64,000 bases of DNA, taken from Acanthornis magna (Eukaryota > Chordata > Aves > Passeriformes > Acanthizidae). The stretch covers positions 1,736,001 to 1,800,000 of the forward strand of contig JAWUZG010000028.1 of NCBI GenBank assembly GCA_036785705.1, given 5' to 3'. A program made the position numbers and the translations under genes. Below the pieces are notes generated by a model. The model ran no database searches. It saw nothing but the letters and a program-made list of their open reading frames with translations, and had not been told where the DNA came from. This document shows, piece after piece, positions 12,611 to 25,140 of the stretch. The first letter of the stretch is position 1. Each line of letters starts with the position of its first letter.

Positions 12611-12668
12611 CTGTGCCTCAGTGTCCTCATCTGCAAAGCAAAGAAAGAAATTGTACCTACCCAATGGA
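12611..12668 (+). mobile_element. MIR-type SINE fragment
   Basis: CTGTGCCTCAGTGTCCTCAT, CTGCAAAG, then TTGTACCTACC follows the MIR consensus (TGTGCCTCAGTTTCCTCATC, TGTAAAATG, AGTACCTACC) with modest divergence. These old amniote SINEs persist at low copy in birds. Confidence 0.7.
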
Positions 12669-15600
12669 GGCAATATGCAATAATTATTGTACAGACTGCT
12701 GCACAACTTCACTCTTTAACATTTATAAACTTGTACTGCTGTCCACATTTTATTTTAAGAGGTAAAAGTGCAGTATTTAATAAAATTTGTTCTCAGCTAA
12801 TTAAATTTTACTTAGAGGAGCTGAATATTTTCCCCCAAAAATGATCTGTAGAGGCTGAAATAAAATCTTTATGAAAAGGTATGTAAAACCAAATGAAAAT
12901 GTGAAATTTGTTAAATAAGTAAAGAAATGTGCTCTGCAGTTCATGAACAATCTGCTATTGCTACTCCTTCTCTCTCCTCCCTCTCTAATGATTATCATTC
13001 TATAGATTTTATCACATTTTGAGATACGTTATATAGTTAATTAAGGCACTTCTGCACAGCATGGTGGCTTTTGTGCCAGACTATAAATAAGAACAACCTC
13101 ATGATGTCAGATGCTTTTTCAGTTGCATTTTGACAACAGAAAACTGGCCCTTGGAATGGTTACATTTGGTAGCTTGATAATGGAGCTTGACCTGACATCC
13201 TCTGAAGTGGACAGGAATTTTTCATCTGAGTTTGCTGGCATTTGGCTCAAGCCCTGATGGAGCTGTCTGGCTCCTTGCTTTTTATAATCTTCTGAATTAA
13301 ACACTCTGTAAATCACTGGAATAGTGGTTAAATCACATACCAGCTTATTGCTTGTGAATACATTTTGTGCCTCTTTGAAAAGAAAGAACCAGCTTTTCAT
13401 TAAGCAAAGCCACTATTTGAGCATCACTCATTTCCAGGCTGTGGCAGGTTGAAAGCAGCTCAGCCTGGGAGACAGTTCAGGCAGGGCTCTTGCCTGTGCT
13501 GGTGGGAGGAAATCCACTTCAGCAGCTCAACACCATATCATTTCCCCAGGGGATTTGCCAATTGCTCACCCATGTTGGTCACTGCACAGCATTTTTTTTT
13601 TTTTTAATGTGAAATATTCCTTTCTTGTGTAGGCAAAGCAATTCCTACCACATGCTTCTTTCTTCCAGAATAAGTTGTGATGTGGGTGGACACCTTAGAA
13701 ACCATGTATAGCGATAATAATAACGGATGGTCCCCTGAGGGGAGGATTTGATATTAAGAATTAGAGTAATGACTTTAAAAAAAAAATGAACTTGGGTAAT
13801 TAATAGTTAGACACAAATGTTAGCACTTTAGCAGAGAAAAGCCCAGCAACCAGCCTCCTTATGTTACAGAAAAGGTCAATAGCTTATGGCTCATCAGGGA
13901 AAAAAAGAGAAGGAAAAGAAGAAAGGTTTGAAGCGAACTCTCCCATTGTGTTTTTCTGAGACAGCACCCCCTGAAATGGAGGCAGGGTTCCTATTAAAAT
14001 CTATATCTTGAATAAAATGTGCTTCACTGGTGAGAAACACATCTGCATTTGGAAATGTTTTAGTGTCTTGGGATGAATGAAGCCAGGCTGTGGGCAGCCT
14101 CCAAACCACAGTCACTGCCGGAGGGTACACGTGCTTCCCGACGGTGCCACCACCGAAAATCAGCTCCCTGGCATGGGTATTCCTGTTTTTTATACTCAGC
14201 AGTGTTGAGTTAGTACAGGGTTTTGACAGAAAATGGAAATAGAGGTGGATGAAAGAGAATGTATAAAATGATGGTGCACAGCACTGACTAAACACAGACT
14301 GTACAATCGCTGCTTCCATGTATCCCCTTCCCAGGAATAAAACTGTAGGTGGAATTTCATAGTGGGAATCAGGAATTTTTGCTTACATTTTTGCCCTAAT
14401 ATTCAGGGTTCTGGATGGGGTTTCCACTAGGACAGGAACAAGAAACAGAGGTTTCCCCAGGGAGCAGTTTTTGCACCACTGCTATGGGACTGTGGAAACA
14501 CCCTGCAGGGCGAGCCTTGATTATTCCTTGCTCTGGCTGGGTGATAAACTCTCAGCCCACTAAACTCTCAGCACATTGATGTTTGATTACACAGCAAAAA
14601 GGATGTGCATCCTGCAAAAACCAGACTTGTTTCATTTTTGGGCACCTGAAAAAAAAAAGAAGCCAGTTTTGAGGACCCAAACCTGCAAGACTCTGGGCAT
14701 TTCCTCACTGTTGGGGTGTTTAATGGATCCTGGGCTCAGGTCACATAGTGAGGGCCATATAGGACTGAGGACTGCACAGTGCCCCACCTCTCAGAAATAT
14801 GTAGTTCATGCCAGAGCTTTTGTGCACCTCAGCCGTGTCCTGGGGCTCCCTGTTATCCTTGCTACTTAGATCTGTCACCTCTCGCACATAGTTATTAACC
14901 AAATTTAGCAGTCTAAAAATGCCTTGTTATCCCAAAGTAACCTAAACCCCAAAACACGTGGGGAAGAAGGGTGTGGCAATATTTTGGAAAGCAAGAGAGA
15001 GCCTCAGGGTGGAGAATGGATGCTACAGCCATTATTTTCCTTGGTACCATAACCACTGAGGAGGTCTCATGGCAAAGGTGATAAAATACCTGGCTGATAG
15101 CCCAGACCCTGTCACACTGGCCTTGATGCCTCTTCACCCCTTACCCTGACATTTACTCAATGTTCCACTACAAATTTGAGGAGATAAGACAGGAATAGAA
15201 AAGGTTGCTTTCCCATGTCACACATGAGAAGGAGATAAGAGGAATGAAAGGACCTTCCATGTGCAGAGCCCTGAAGGCAAATGTTACACCCCCTTAGTTC
15301 AGGTTTACACATCTCTGTTATAGGGCAGAAGTGCAGAGCCAGAGTGGTTGTTTTGTCCTCTGAATAAGGAGAGTAATTTGCCATCTACTTTTAAACTGTA
15401 CCTGAACTCAGGCCAGTTGTGGTGGTGTTTAAAAGTGATTGTATCACTGTTGGTAGGATTTGGAAATAATGGCACAACTAAGGGTATGCCTTGTTAATTT
15501 TCACTAATGCTGACACAGTCTGTGTGGGGTCAGTGTGTTTCAATACTCCTGGGAACCTACTCAAAACCCTCTAGGATAAAGAGATCTCCTTATCCTGTTG

Positions 15601-16740
15601 ACATGAGAAGAAATAAGATTTGCTCAGAGACTTAGTTTTCAAAAAGAAAACGGAAAATACTGAGTCATTCTGATTTGGTTTGAAACCAAGTAACACAGGC
15701 TGTTAAATTATTTTAGAGCACAAGCCCAAGAATCAATCTCTTACCCAATTAGAAGTGTGACCTGACATCCAGTGAAGTCTTATTGTAACGAGGCACTTCT
15801 GCTGTGCCTGGTGGTAGGAGATCATTCCTGTATCTCATTTTATGTACTAATAATCCCATATTGCTCTCTGCAGGCATCACATCATGGTGCCATATTTTTA
15901 TTAGTGTTTGAAAGTCAAACAAGGTCAGCTGGATGGAAAATGCTCAGGTTTCATCACAAATGTCCTTTCCTGTTGATCGGCAGACTTGCTCAGAAGGAAC
16001 ACATTCAGCCCAGGCTCATTATTGGGAAGATCTTCCCAGTTCATTCTTAAACATCTTGGGGCTTACCAAGTTTCTTCTCTTCAACCTGCATTTTTTACCC
16101 CCATATTTTGAATAGCTGATCTTTGGCTAGCTGCAATTCTGACTAGCTTTCTCAATAGCATTCAAATACTTAGATTTTCATTTTTTCGTGTCTCTATTGT
16201 AGATAAATACTTGTGAAATGCTGATAAATCCAGTGCCTTACCTCATGCCTTGCATAGAGCTCAAGTCAGAACTGGCTGAGAAAGCTCTGTAAAGTAAAAG
16301 AAAATTACATGAGTAAGAGAAAATTGCTTTTAAGTGGTTGAGTTTATCACCTGAGTGCTATCACCTCTCATTTTCTCCTTAGGAGACAAAATATTGCTCC
16401 GGGAACAAAAGTTCTTTTTAAAAATACAGTAAAAATTCACTCTGTCCTCTATGATTTAGAGGGGTCACATGAGAAACATGATAATGTCATCATTTTAAAA
16501 GTACTGTTACCAGTGTCCAAGGTCCATTTCCACTGTTTGCTTACTCAAGGAAATGCAGAGATTTTGATCAACATTTTGCAGTCCTCCAGCCTGCATCAGT
16601 GCAACCCAGAGCTGGGTACCAGTCTCTGATGCACTTTTAAATCAGTTTTTAAGATCTTCGGAAGAAAGTCAGTGCCATCATTTCACACCATTACAAATGG
16701 AAGTTGGTGGCTCCTTTTCTGTCAAGTGCTTGATTTTTGT

Positions 16741-16823
16741 GCCTTTGTCCATGGCAGGGCGGTTGGAACTAGGTGATTTTTAAAGTCCCCCCCAACCCAA
16801 ACCATTCCACGATTCTATGATTT
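16741..16823 (+). mobile_element. CR1 LINE, terminal fragment
   Basis: A short piece of the extreme 3' end: TCCATGGCAGGGCGGTTGGA, a diverged middle, then CCCAACCCAAACCATTCC and ACGATTCTATGATT. It is only about 80 bp, as expected for severe 5' truncation. Confidence 0.88.
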
Positions 16824-17039
16824 TAAGGATGTATTAGCAAAGTGCAAGGTTTTGGAGGTCCAATACCAAATATTACATTGCTGGGTGGTTACAGACACAG
16901 GTAGACTATAATAAAAAAGACCTCTGAGCTCACGTTGTTGGCCTGAATCCAAAAGAATTGCCAAATTAGAGACAAATCCCTTCGATCCCCTTGCTTTTTA
17001 TGTTTTATACTCTAAATCCTTGGAATTCATTCATCTTGG

Positions 17040-17290
17040 AAAAAATGGTTGGTGTGCGCTGATGTTTTTAAGAACGGCTGAATGAATTGATGTGCATCTG
17101 CAGTCGAAATTAATAAGTTCAAATTGCTTTCATCACCTCCTTCTACTTTTGTTCATTGAAAAGTGCTGCAAGGAAACTATGTGTATGTGCGAGTGTGGGA
17201 ATTAAATATTTAATAGTGGATGAGCCTAGATGAATGGAAGAGTCTTTCCCATCTAATTAAGCACTTTTATTAGAATTCCAGAAGGGTTCT
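17040..17290. promoter_or_regulatory. Candidate conserved non-coding element
   Basis: Non-repetitive AT-rich sequence with ATGAATTGATGTGCATCTGC, AATTAATAAG, TTAAATATTTAATAG and ATCTAATTAAGCACTTTTATTAG. Homeodomain-type TAATTA and octamer-like ATGTGCAT words are packed together. Confidence 0.3.
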
Positions 17291-19776
17291 TTTAGTTGCA
17301 TCTTCTTGCAGTCTGATTTCTTGATTATCTGTTCTGGCAAGTCTTTATTCCCATTTGTATGATATTTTATTCTATCTCGCTGTGAGTCTCAGCAGGGCTC
17401 TGTATCTCCTGGGGAGAAATTTTCTTAATGGCACCTGTCTTCTCTTCTCCTTGGTGAATTTTGAAGTAAACAAGTCATTTAATTGTGTCAAGTCGTTAAA
17501 AACAAGTCATTAAAATTGTGTGTTTGCTACTCAAGAAATTGCATTCCTGCCTCTTAGAAATCTTTCGCTCTTCCTCCATGTCCCTATCTATGGTTCATTG
17601 TACATTTATTAATTAACCTGTATGTTTTACATAATTTTATTTGGTTTTGCAAATTTCCTCCAGTTTGCTTTTTTTTTTTTTTCTCATCATCATGCATCAA
17701 GAACTCTTCAATATTAAGAAGTTTCCAGTTCTTTATTGCCGTCCTGGATTTATTCTCTATTTTATTCTCTATTTTCTTTCCTTCTTTCTAAAGAAGAAGA
17801 AATCTGTCTTGGCCGCTGTCTGATTTTATGTTATTAGAAGTAGATGTGAAGACATTGAGTTCTGGGGCTGAGACAGACAGTTTAGACAGACAGTTTTTTA
17901 TAGTTAACCATAAAAAATGCTGAAAGTACTGTGAGCTGATGTCTTTAGGACTGTTGTCTTACAAAATATTCAGTGGCTTGATGCTGATGACTAGAGGGGA
18001 TATTTCTGCCTCCCCTACATATTTCTGTAGCTGTCTTTATTTCTTCAGCTTTTATAAACTACTGACATCTTAACATACTAATTAGATAGTAAATGTTTTC
18101 CAAAATTATGACATAGTGAAGCAAGGAGGTTAAATTTTTTTCCCAGTAAAGCTCATATACATAATTTCTGTTCTTTCTTTAGAGGATGGACATATCAGAG
18201 CAGCCTTTGGTGTAAATTGTTGCATTTTTCTTCACTGTAGCCACATAAAGAATTCCCATCCTAGTCCTGTTGTTCTGTATTTGAAATTAAAATTAAGAGT
18301 TATGAAAGCAGACCTTAGAAGAACAGCCTATACCATATCCCAGAATTTGACTGCTTTTATCAGTTTCAGACTTTTTCAGTCTAGCATTGTAAAATATTCT
18401 TCTTGAAGTAAAGGGAGCCACTCCCTCAATTACAGTGGAAAATTTCTGGGTATTTTTAAGTTGCTTTTGAAAAACTTTATACAGAAGAGTTAGTCGTGTT
18501 TATGCTCAGAAGGAGAATCAGTGCCATGAAGTCTCTGAGGCAAATTTGCCTTCTTTAGGAGAAAATGTCAGAAGAGGAAACACACAGCTATAACAATTTC
18601 AGCAAAAACCAGTACAAACCCTTTCAAACAAATTCCTCATTAATCACAGTAATATTTAAAGTCAAATGCAGGTAACACATGATTGATTAGTTTGTTTTTT
18701 TCTACTTTTTTGTTTTGAGCTCAATTGCAAGCAAGGATGACCTGGCAGACAGCACTCTGCTTGCACTCAGGAACTTTCCTTGTTTGGAAATTTTGAGGGG
18801 GGACTTTTTGGCAAAAAAATCACGTAAATGAGTAAATTTCTCAATTTATTGCTTCAGTAATGTTGTTTGAACGTGGTGCTGAAGTCACGCCTCTGTCTGG
18901 AGCAATTTAACAGCCTCTGGTCCAGACAATGTCATTTTAATGTGGAAGAGTTTATGTAGCACCTGCTCCATCTTCTGTCTGGCCTAAAACATATTATTCC
19001 CTTCTTTCCCAGGCTATAAGATCAATCATTTTAAAAGATGAAGGAAGTAATGGCGACCGTTTAATAAGGTCTTGCCATTTCTTTGTCTGGAAATTAAGAT
19101 TAAGGCTCCTTTTTGTGAGGAAATAGTGAAAATATTGTAAGGATGCAGTGAAGCTGGTTCTTCATCCAAACCAGGAGCCAGGGATGTGCAGACTGCCTTC
19201 GGAATTGCCCATTTCCAAGCCGGCATCCTGCACAAATGAGCTCGCAAGGGACAGGCTCAAATCCAAACAAGCTCTAATTATGAGGGTCTGTGAGGAGCAC
19301 TGGCACTTTGGAGAGGCTGAGATGACCCATAATATTGATTGATTCGGGAAGAAAAGTACAGAGGAATTTTAAGCAGGCTCTTTTGGAGGAGAAGGAAGGG
19401 TGTAGCTATGGGGTACTATAGCTTAATAGGAGTAACATACTTCCCAGGAGGAGCTGGGATGAGATCTCATTTTTTCGAACTGTAAAATGGGTGAGTGCTC
19501 CTGGGACAGAGGGGTGAGCTTGGTCTGACTCCCTCATGGGAATTCAACTAAGAGTTAAAGGTGCAGAATAGCATGAGACAATTGGAAATGTGTTTGATAA
19601 ATGCTCTCCAAAAGGGTTTTTCAGTTTCAGGATCACTAAGAGCTTTCTCAACAAGAGCTTTAGAGAGTTGTGGCCATCCTGCCCAGAGCAGCTGTGTAGA
19701 CAGCTCTTCCTCCTCCTCCTCTTCCCTCTAGGTGATATAACAGCCCAGAGAAGTTAGGTTATAATTAGTTAGGATA

Positions 19777-19950
19777 TAATGTGCCCAGAGAAGTTGTGGA
19801 TACCCCATCCCTGGAAGTGTTCCAGGCCCTGCTGGATGGGTTTTGGAGTGACCTGTTCTAGTGGGAAGCATCCCTGCCCATGGCAGGGGGCTTGGAATGA
19901 GATGATCTTTCGGATCCTTTCCAACCCAAAGCAGTCTGTGAGTCTTTGAG
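19777..19950 (+). mobile_element. CR1 LINE, 3' end fragment
   Basis: GTGCCCAGAGAAGTTGTGGA, ACCCCATCCCTGGAAGTGTT, CCCTGCCCATGGCAGGGGGC and CCTTTCCAACCCAAAGCAGT follow in CR1 order on the + strand. The terminal octamers are degraded (GTGAGTCTTTGAG), so the copy is fairly old. Confidence 0.9.
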
Positions 19951-21859
19951 AATGCGTTTTTTCAGGGGTTGCCTGGAGCTTCCAGGGCAGGAGTCCATGC
20001 ATATTCCACCAGGGACCATGCACCCAATGTAGCCCAAATAAATGTGTGGCAATCTGATCTTTCACAGTGAGGCTCACAAGGAAATGAACTCCATTTTCAT
20101 GGAGCCACCTCTGCCTTGCTGACAGCACAGTTTCCTCTGGCCACTGCTGATGCAGCCCAGCTCCAGGGAGCTCCTGCAGCTTCTCTGAAGCCTGATAGAT
20201 CAGGCTTGGCAAAGAGGGATGTCTTCTCCACCTCCTTGCATGTGATACTGAAGTTTGCTGCAGGTGGGTGAGTGAGTGTGGCTACTTCAGGGAAGAAGAT
20301 TCTCTCCAAAAGATGAAGGACAAGCCAAACTATAGCAACATGGTTATGTCCATCTCTCAGGAGCATTTGCGGGGGGAAAACTAGGATCTTAGTCTGCTTT
20401 CACAGCCTGTGGTAGAAGGGAATAGCTCACAGCATGAGCATGGATGCAAACAAGATTTTGCTACAAAAGGTTTCCCAGCCATACCAAAAACTTAAGAAAG
20501 AACTCAGGAGATGCAATTCTGATTTTCCTTGGCCATACCCAAGAAATGGAAGATGACTTTGCTTTTTTTTTTGCCTGCAGCACAGCTCTTTGCTTTTCCT
20601 TCTGCCTTATCAGCTACCAAAGCTAGTTTATGCAGCATTTCTTATTGCATTAGAGTTTTCCTCTTCTGAAAGATGATGCAGTGTGCAGAACTGACAGGAC
20701 TTTTCTGAGCTCTGGTCTGAATTATTCACTGTAATCAGCATGTCTGTCCCTTAGCTCCACCTGTGTTATCTGAAGCATTACAGCTTTAAATTCTTGCAAT
20801 TTGTATAATCAGTTTATTTAGGGATGGTATTTCCCCCTCTATTTGTAATATCTAGCTCTTCTTCCATGGGTAAAATAACCCAAGAACTAGATAGTTCACT
20901 TGACAAATAGTGAAGTGCTATTTTTTTCTCCCAAAAGGGGTTTTGATTTGATTCACTGTTTTTCTCTTTTCCTTCTACCCTCAGAGGTTACTCTCTGTTA
21001 AGATAATCAAGACAGCTAACCAGAGAGATTGATTCCTAACAGGCATAGCTGACTGGAAACTTAAGTAGGTAATGCATACAAGCTTGAAGAGATCCAGAAC
21101 AAGTTGTATGGCTCATTTTTTAACAGGAGAGGGAATTTTGTGGCTGCTCTCAGTATGAGCATTAGGCATTCTCTCATCCGTACCTTAAAAAAAAATGATT
21201 TTAGGCTGCTCACAGAGACACCTTCTGGGTAAAAAAACATAAGAAAAATACAATTTTACTCTACAGTCGGCTGTTGTGGATGACATTTTGCACATAGAGC
21301 CAAAAGCCGTCCCAGCACTCTACAATACACTCGGACTTGAAGTGTCAGAGCCTCAACAACGCAGTCTTGCCCCTCCACATTCCCAGTTCATCCCATCTCC
21401 ATCCCATCTCCCAGCTCCAAAATCTGACAGCTTTTCTGTGAGGCTTCCACCTGCAGGAGTAATGGAAGGGGGAAATTGTGGCCATCGGGGTCTTCACCTT
21501 GGGTCTGCCCTGATCCCAGCTGGCCTTTGAACAGCTCACAGCAAATGCCAGGTTTTTTCACAGCGGAAGGATGGCACAAAATCGGTTCTGAGCATTCCTC
21601 TTCCCGCTGTGTTTGGCTTTGCTGCAGCAGCACCAGCACAGAGGGAATGTGCAGCCCCCGGAATTCCTGCCTGGCAGAGCAGAGCTGGAGTGTGACTGTG
21701 TACTGCAGCAGGTCCCGAAACAGGAAACGAAGAGAATTCACTTAGTGTCGGATTATTGCATTCAGTTTTGCTCTGTTTTGAAAACATGGTCTGGAAAACA
21801 CTGTTCGAGAAGGCCTTTTGCTTAAAGGCCAGCCAGGATTTGGCTCTTTTGTCTGGTTT

Positions 21860-22230
21860 TTGGTGACGTTGGCCTCAAATTGCCTTGTTATTCCCCTCTG
21901 TAGTGCAGTGATGATAATACTTTTTCAAGCAGTTTGAGATCTTCTAATGAGGCATATTTTATACAGGCTTTATTAGCATTCTTGTTTGTAGGATATTACG
22001 ATACACGGGGTTGCAGCAATGTGACTCCAGAATATGTAATGCAATTACTTGTGTTGAGTATAAATACAGTAAAGGCAATGCTATCTGTGCTGGGATAAAA
22101 TGACATTATGCTGCTCTGACATTTACCAAAAAAGCCTCCTTTTTCTATATTGCATTTGCTGTGTGTCATTTATGTTCTGCTACAAAATGAAGGTAATGGA
22201 TGAAAGAACAAGAAAAGCATTTTGATTATA
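21860..22230. promoter_or_regulatory. Candidate conserved non-coding element
   Basis: Lies 0.5-0.9 kb upstream of the 82 bp DPP6 exon. AT-rich with GATGATAATACTTTTTCAAG, GTAATGCAATTACTTG and AAATGACATTATGCTGC. The symmetric ATGCAATTACTTG and ATGACATTATG words suggest transcription-factor sites. Repeat-free by eye. Confidence 0.28.
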
Positions 22231-22747
22231 TTTTCTAAAAAATTAGAAATTTTGTATTAACAGGAACTTTTCCTTTTGAAGCCAGGCTTCATATCAGTTG
22301 TCATAGAGTTGCTAATCTTTTCTGCCATCATGTTCAAAAGAAAATTATAAGGCAAAAAAGCCATTGGGTGAGGAGATGAAATTATATTTTTCTTGTGGCA
22401 GCAGGATACAAAGATATAATTATTGTTTATCCTTTGTGGACATTATCAGTGTTGATATATACAATTAAATTGTTTGTCATCCCTCAACTAATTCTTAAGG
22501 CTTAGGCAAGTCAGCAGTGGAACTAATATGTTTATCTTCTTATTAATAAGAAATGGAAATTGTCACTTAAATGCTTGCTCATACCAACACTTGCTAATGG
22601 TATAGTGTTTACCTTACTGTTAAAAAAGTCTACTGAAATCTGGCTGAAAAGCATCTTACAAGTTCGTGGTGTATTTCCAAAGCAGGGGTGCAGCAGCTTA
22701 AACAAGGGCATTTCTGAAGCTGAAATCTTATTTTTCTCTTTTTGCAG

Positions 22748-22829
22748 GGATCCCCAGAATTTGTATCCCCCTGAGGTCAGCAATGCAATGCTTCAGTATG
22801 CTGGTTGGGGTCCAAAAGGGCAACAGCTG
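22748..22829 (+). CDS. DPP6: DPP6 internal exon (82 bp), second of three in window
   Basis: The first base completes the Gly codon split by the upstream intron. Then follow 27 codons beginning [13 protein letters not shown] and ending GWGPKGQQL. The acceptor is a T-rich tract ending TTTTTGCAG and the donor is CTG|GTAAGA, so the exon ends in phase 0. In DPP4-family structure this is the blade strand around the motif that reads W-S-P-x-G in most members; DPP6 reads Gly-Trp-Gly-Pro-Lys-Gly. It sits 15.4 kb downstream of the previous exon and 17.8 kb upstream of the next. Three differences from the mammalian protein, as I remember it, are Asn for Ser and Tyr for Asp in DPQNLYPPE and Met for Lys in SNAMLQY. 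All are conservative in context and none breaks the frame. The open frame running past the donor is intronic read-through. Confidence 0.96.
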
Positions 22830-24170
22830 GTAAGAGAAAAAAACAAGTGTGCAAATGCATTTAGAGACCATGCTGCTATTGCTTGGAAATAAAGAAATAA
22901 TAATTCTTTTTTGAATAGTTTCTTGAAACCTGTGTGGTAGCTTCTAGCATTTTTATGGGGATTGTTCTATAATGTAATTTATTTATAAAATTCCCAAATA
23001 TATCCATTCACTGCAAAGTAATCGTGTCTAAAAATGCAGAGAGAGAACACTTTATAAAAGCTTTTTGAGAGGATGCACCTGCTTCTCCCGATGTTGGACA
23101 CAGGACAGATTATAGAGATAATAGACAGTTTGATTTATTTAGCATCTCATTGCTTCACAAGGGCATCTTCAGACTTGCAAACTTGGCACTGGGGATATGT
23201 TAATATTAGCAGCCCAGTTTGGAGAATGCATCTCTCTAGAATAGAGTTGCCCTGAATTTGCCCTGTGGTTGTTTGCAAAATAGACAGAATTAGAAGTGTA
23301 TCCTGGAAAGTTTTCAGAGCTGCTTAAAAAAAACAGCCACACCACTTGTCAGGGGTTCATTATATTCCATGGAGTTATTCATACTGCAACTATCTTAAAA
23401 TCTCCGGTATTTTACCCCTCAGCCACTGCCATCCTGGATGTGCCCGTTTTTCAGAGCATGTATTTCCTGGCCAGATCCCTTGGCTTAATTTCCTGGTGCA
23501 AATCCAATATTAAGCTTTTCCATATTCCAAACACTCTCTTTCTACTGTAACAAGAAATGAAAAAGTGGTAGCGTCTTCTTTGATATGGAAGCTTTATACC
23601 AAGAAATGAGCTTTGAAAGCTCATTATAAGAGAAAATCTGGCGTATGTCTCCTGTTCCCAGTCCTCTCCTGGGGACTGTTTGTCTGTGTCCTTAACTAGA
23701 TTGTTTTAAATTCTGTGATTTAAAAAACAGCAATAGGAGACATTATAATTGCCAGTCTGAAAATCAGGTTGGGGAAAACATAACAGATACAGGAACAGGA
23801 AAGCCTTTCCTCTGCTCCATCAGGAAAATCATGTTTGAGAGAGCCATGGACCTCAAATCTGATCAGAGGGGAGATGCAGCAGCCTCTACCTTATGGAAAA
23901 AGGCTGCTGAGGAGCTCTTTGCTTTCACTGCTCACATGTTCAGGCCCCACTTTCATCCTCTAACATGTGCCATCCCAAATTCCCCAGCGTGCTGCCCAAG
24001 AGGTCACAGCTGAGCAATTTGTACCGATTCACAGGGACTGGGCTCTGATCATGGCCCAGCCCTTCCCTTTATATTCATCGGGCAAGACCAACAGGACCTC
24101 ATCATCCTTCCTCTGGCCAAATGATGATAATGTGCAATCAGCTGATAGCACATTTTGTTCAAAATTGGAA

Positions 24171-24249
24171 CCACAGAATGGTTTGGGGTGGAAGGGACCT
24201 TACACATCATATTGCTCCAATCCCCCCACCATGTCGAGGGAATACCTTT
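24171..24249 (-). mobile_element. CR1 LINE, terminal fragment, antisense
   Basis: The + strand reads CCACAGAATGGTTTGGGGTG, GAAGGGACCTTACACATC and CCAATCCCCCCACCATG. This is the reverse complement of the CR1 3' end, so the element points toward lower coordinates. About 80 bp remain. Confidence 0.87.
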
Positions 24250-24846
24250 AGGACATAGCAAAGAAGGCCAAAACCATTTTTTCCTTCACTGTTCACTAGC
24301 TCTAAGTCTAACAGCGTTCCATACTGTGTAACAAAAACCACATCTGCTAATTAAAAGCTAATATTGAGTTGCATTAGTCAAGTTCTCCACCCCACAAGTG
24401 AATTTCCCTTTCTTTATCAGAGTTTTGCTGTGAACTTGTGTGCCCTCAGCACCTGAAGGCACAGCTCGTTGCTGACTCACATCCATGTTCGTTTTACCAA
24501 GCTGAAGCGGTGTACCTAATTTCCACCTTGGAAAGAAGATCTAATGAGATCTTACACCAAACTCAAGATGACCAATTTACTGCCTCCATTGACTTCTCTA
24601 CCAATAACCACACAGAAAGGAAAAATATTCATATCAAAATAGACAAATTATATCTACAACAGGGCAGTATATACAGTCCAGGAGAAGAAAAGTCTTTTTT
24701 ACTCCCAGCTTTATCTTTTAATGCTGAAGCAGCTGATACCAATTTCCACTATATTTTATTAAGAAAATTACAGTGAAAACTCAAAGCTCTAAGAATTCCT
24801 GAAGACATCAAGTTTTGTACATGTTTCTTCTGTGGGATACATGCTA

Positions 24847-24883
24847 GATATATATTTGTATATATATATACCTTTATATATAC

Positions 24884-24917
<34 letters not shown>
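24847..24917. repeat. AT dinucleotide array
   Basis: Interrupted TA repeat with two CCTTTATATA insertions and a pure run of more than 12 TA units near 24887-24914. It is likely length-polymorphic and lies 80 bp before the CTTTT tract. Confidence 0.95.
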
Positions 24918-24995
24918 CTTTAAAAATCGCTGTAGTTGTCAAATTCTATATGAATCTTGGCAATACCTTGCTACAGCTAATTTTTTCTGCATACA

Positions 24996-25140
24996 TTCTT
25001 TTCTTTTCTTTTCTTTTCTTTTCTTTTCTTTTCTTTTCTTTTCTTTTCTTTTCTTTTCTTTTCTTTTCTTTTCTTTTCTTTTCTTTTCTTTTCCTTTCCT
25101 TTCCTTTCCTTTCCTTTTTCCTTTCCTTTTCTTCTTTTTT
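24996..25140. repeat. CTTTT pentanucleotide tract grading into CCTTT
   Basis: About nineteen uninterrupted TTCTT (CTTTT) units from 24996 to 25090, then about five TTCCT units and a ragged pyrimidine tail to about 25140. The + strand is pure pyrimidine over more than 130 bases, a polypurine tract on the other strand. The Lys/Arg/Glu-rich and Phe/Ser/Leu-rich open frames here are translations of the repeat. Confidence 0.97.

Larger units (their letters stand above)
7380..22747 (+). other. DPP6: DPP6 intron of about 15.4 kb
   Basis: The intron is bounded by GTAAGC and TTTGCAG and interrupts a Gly codon in phase 2. It contains three CR1 tails (about 7640, 16741 and 19777), an A-rich and a T-rich simple tract (8669-8771, 9078-9193), a MIR-type fragment (12611-12668) and the CpG cluster with a CTCF motif (10870-11280). 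It also holds candidate conserved elements near 10.33, 17.04 and 21.86 kb. Remaining stretches, for example 11.4-12.6, 13-16.7, 17.3-19.7 and 20-21.8 kb, show nothing I can name. Confidence 0.9.

Noticed and set aside
19769..20212. 147-codon minus-strand frame
   Set aside because: Its 3' part is the antisense of a CR1 tail; the remainder has no recognisable domain.
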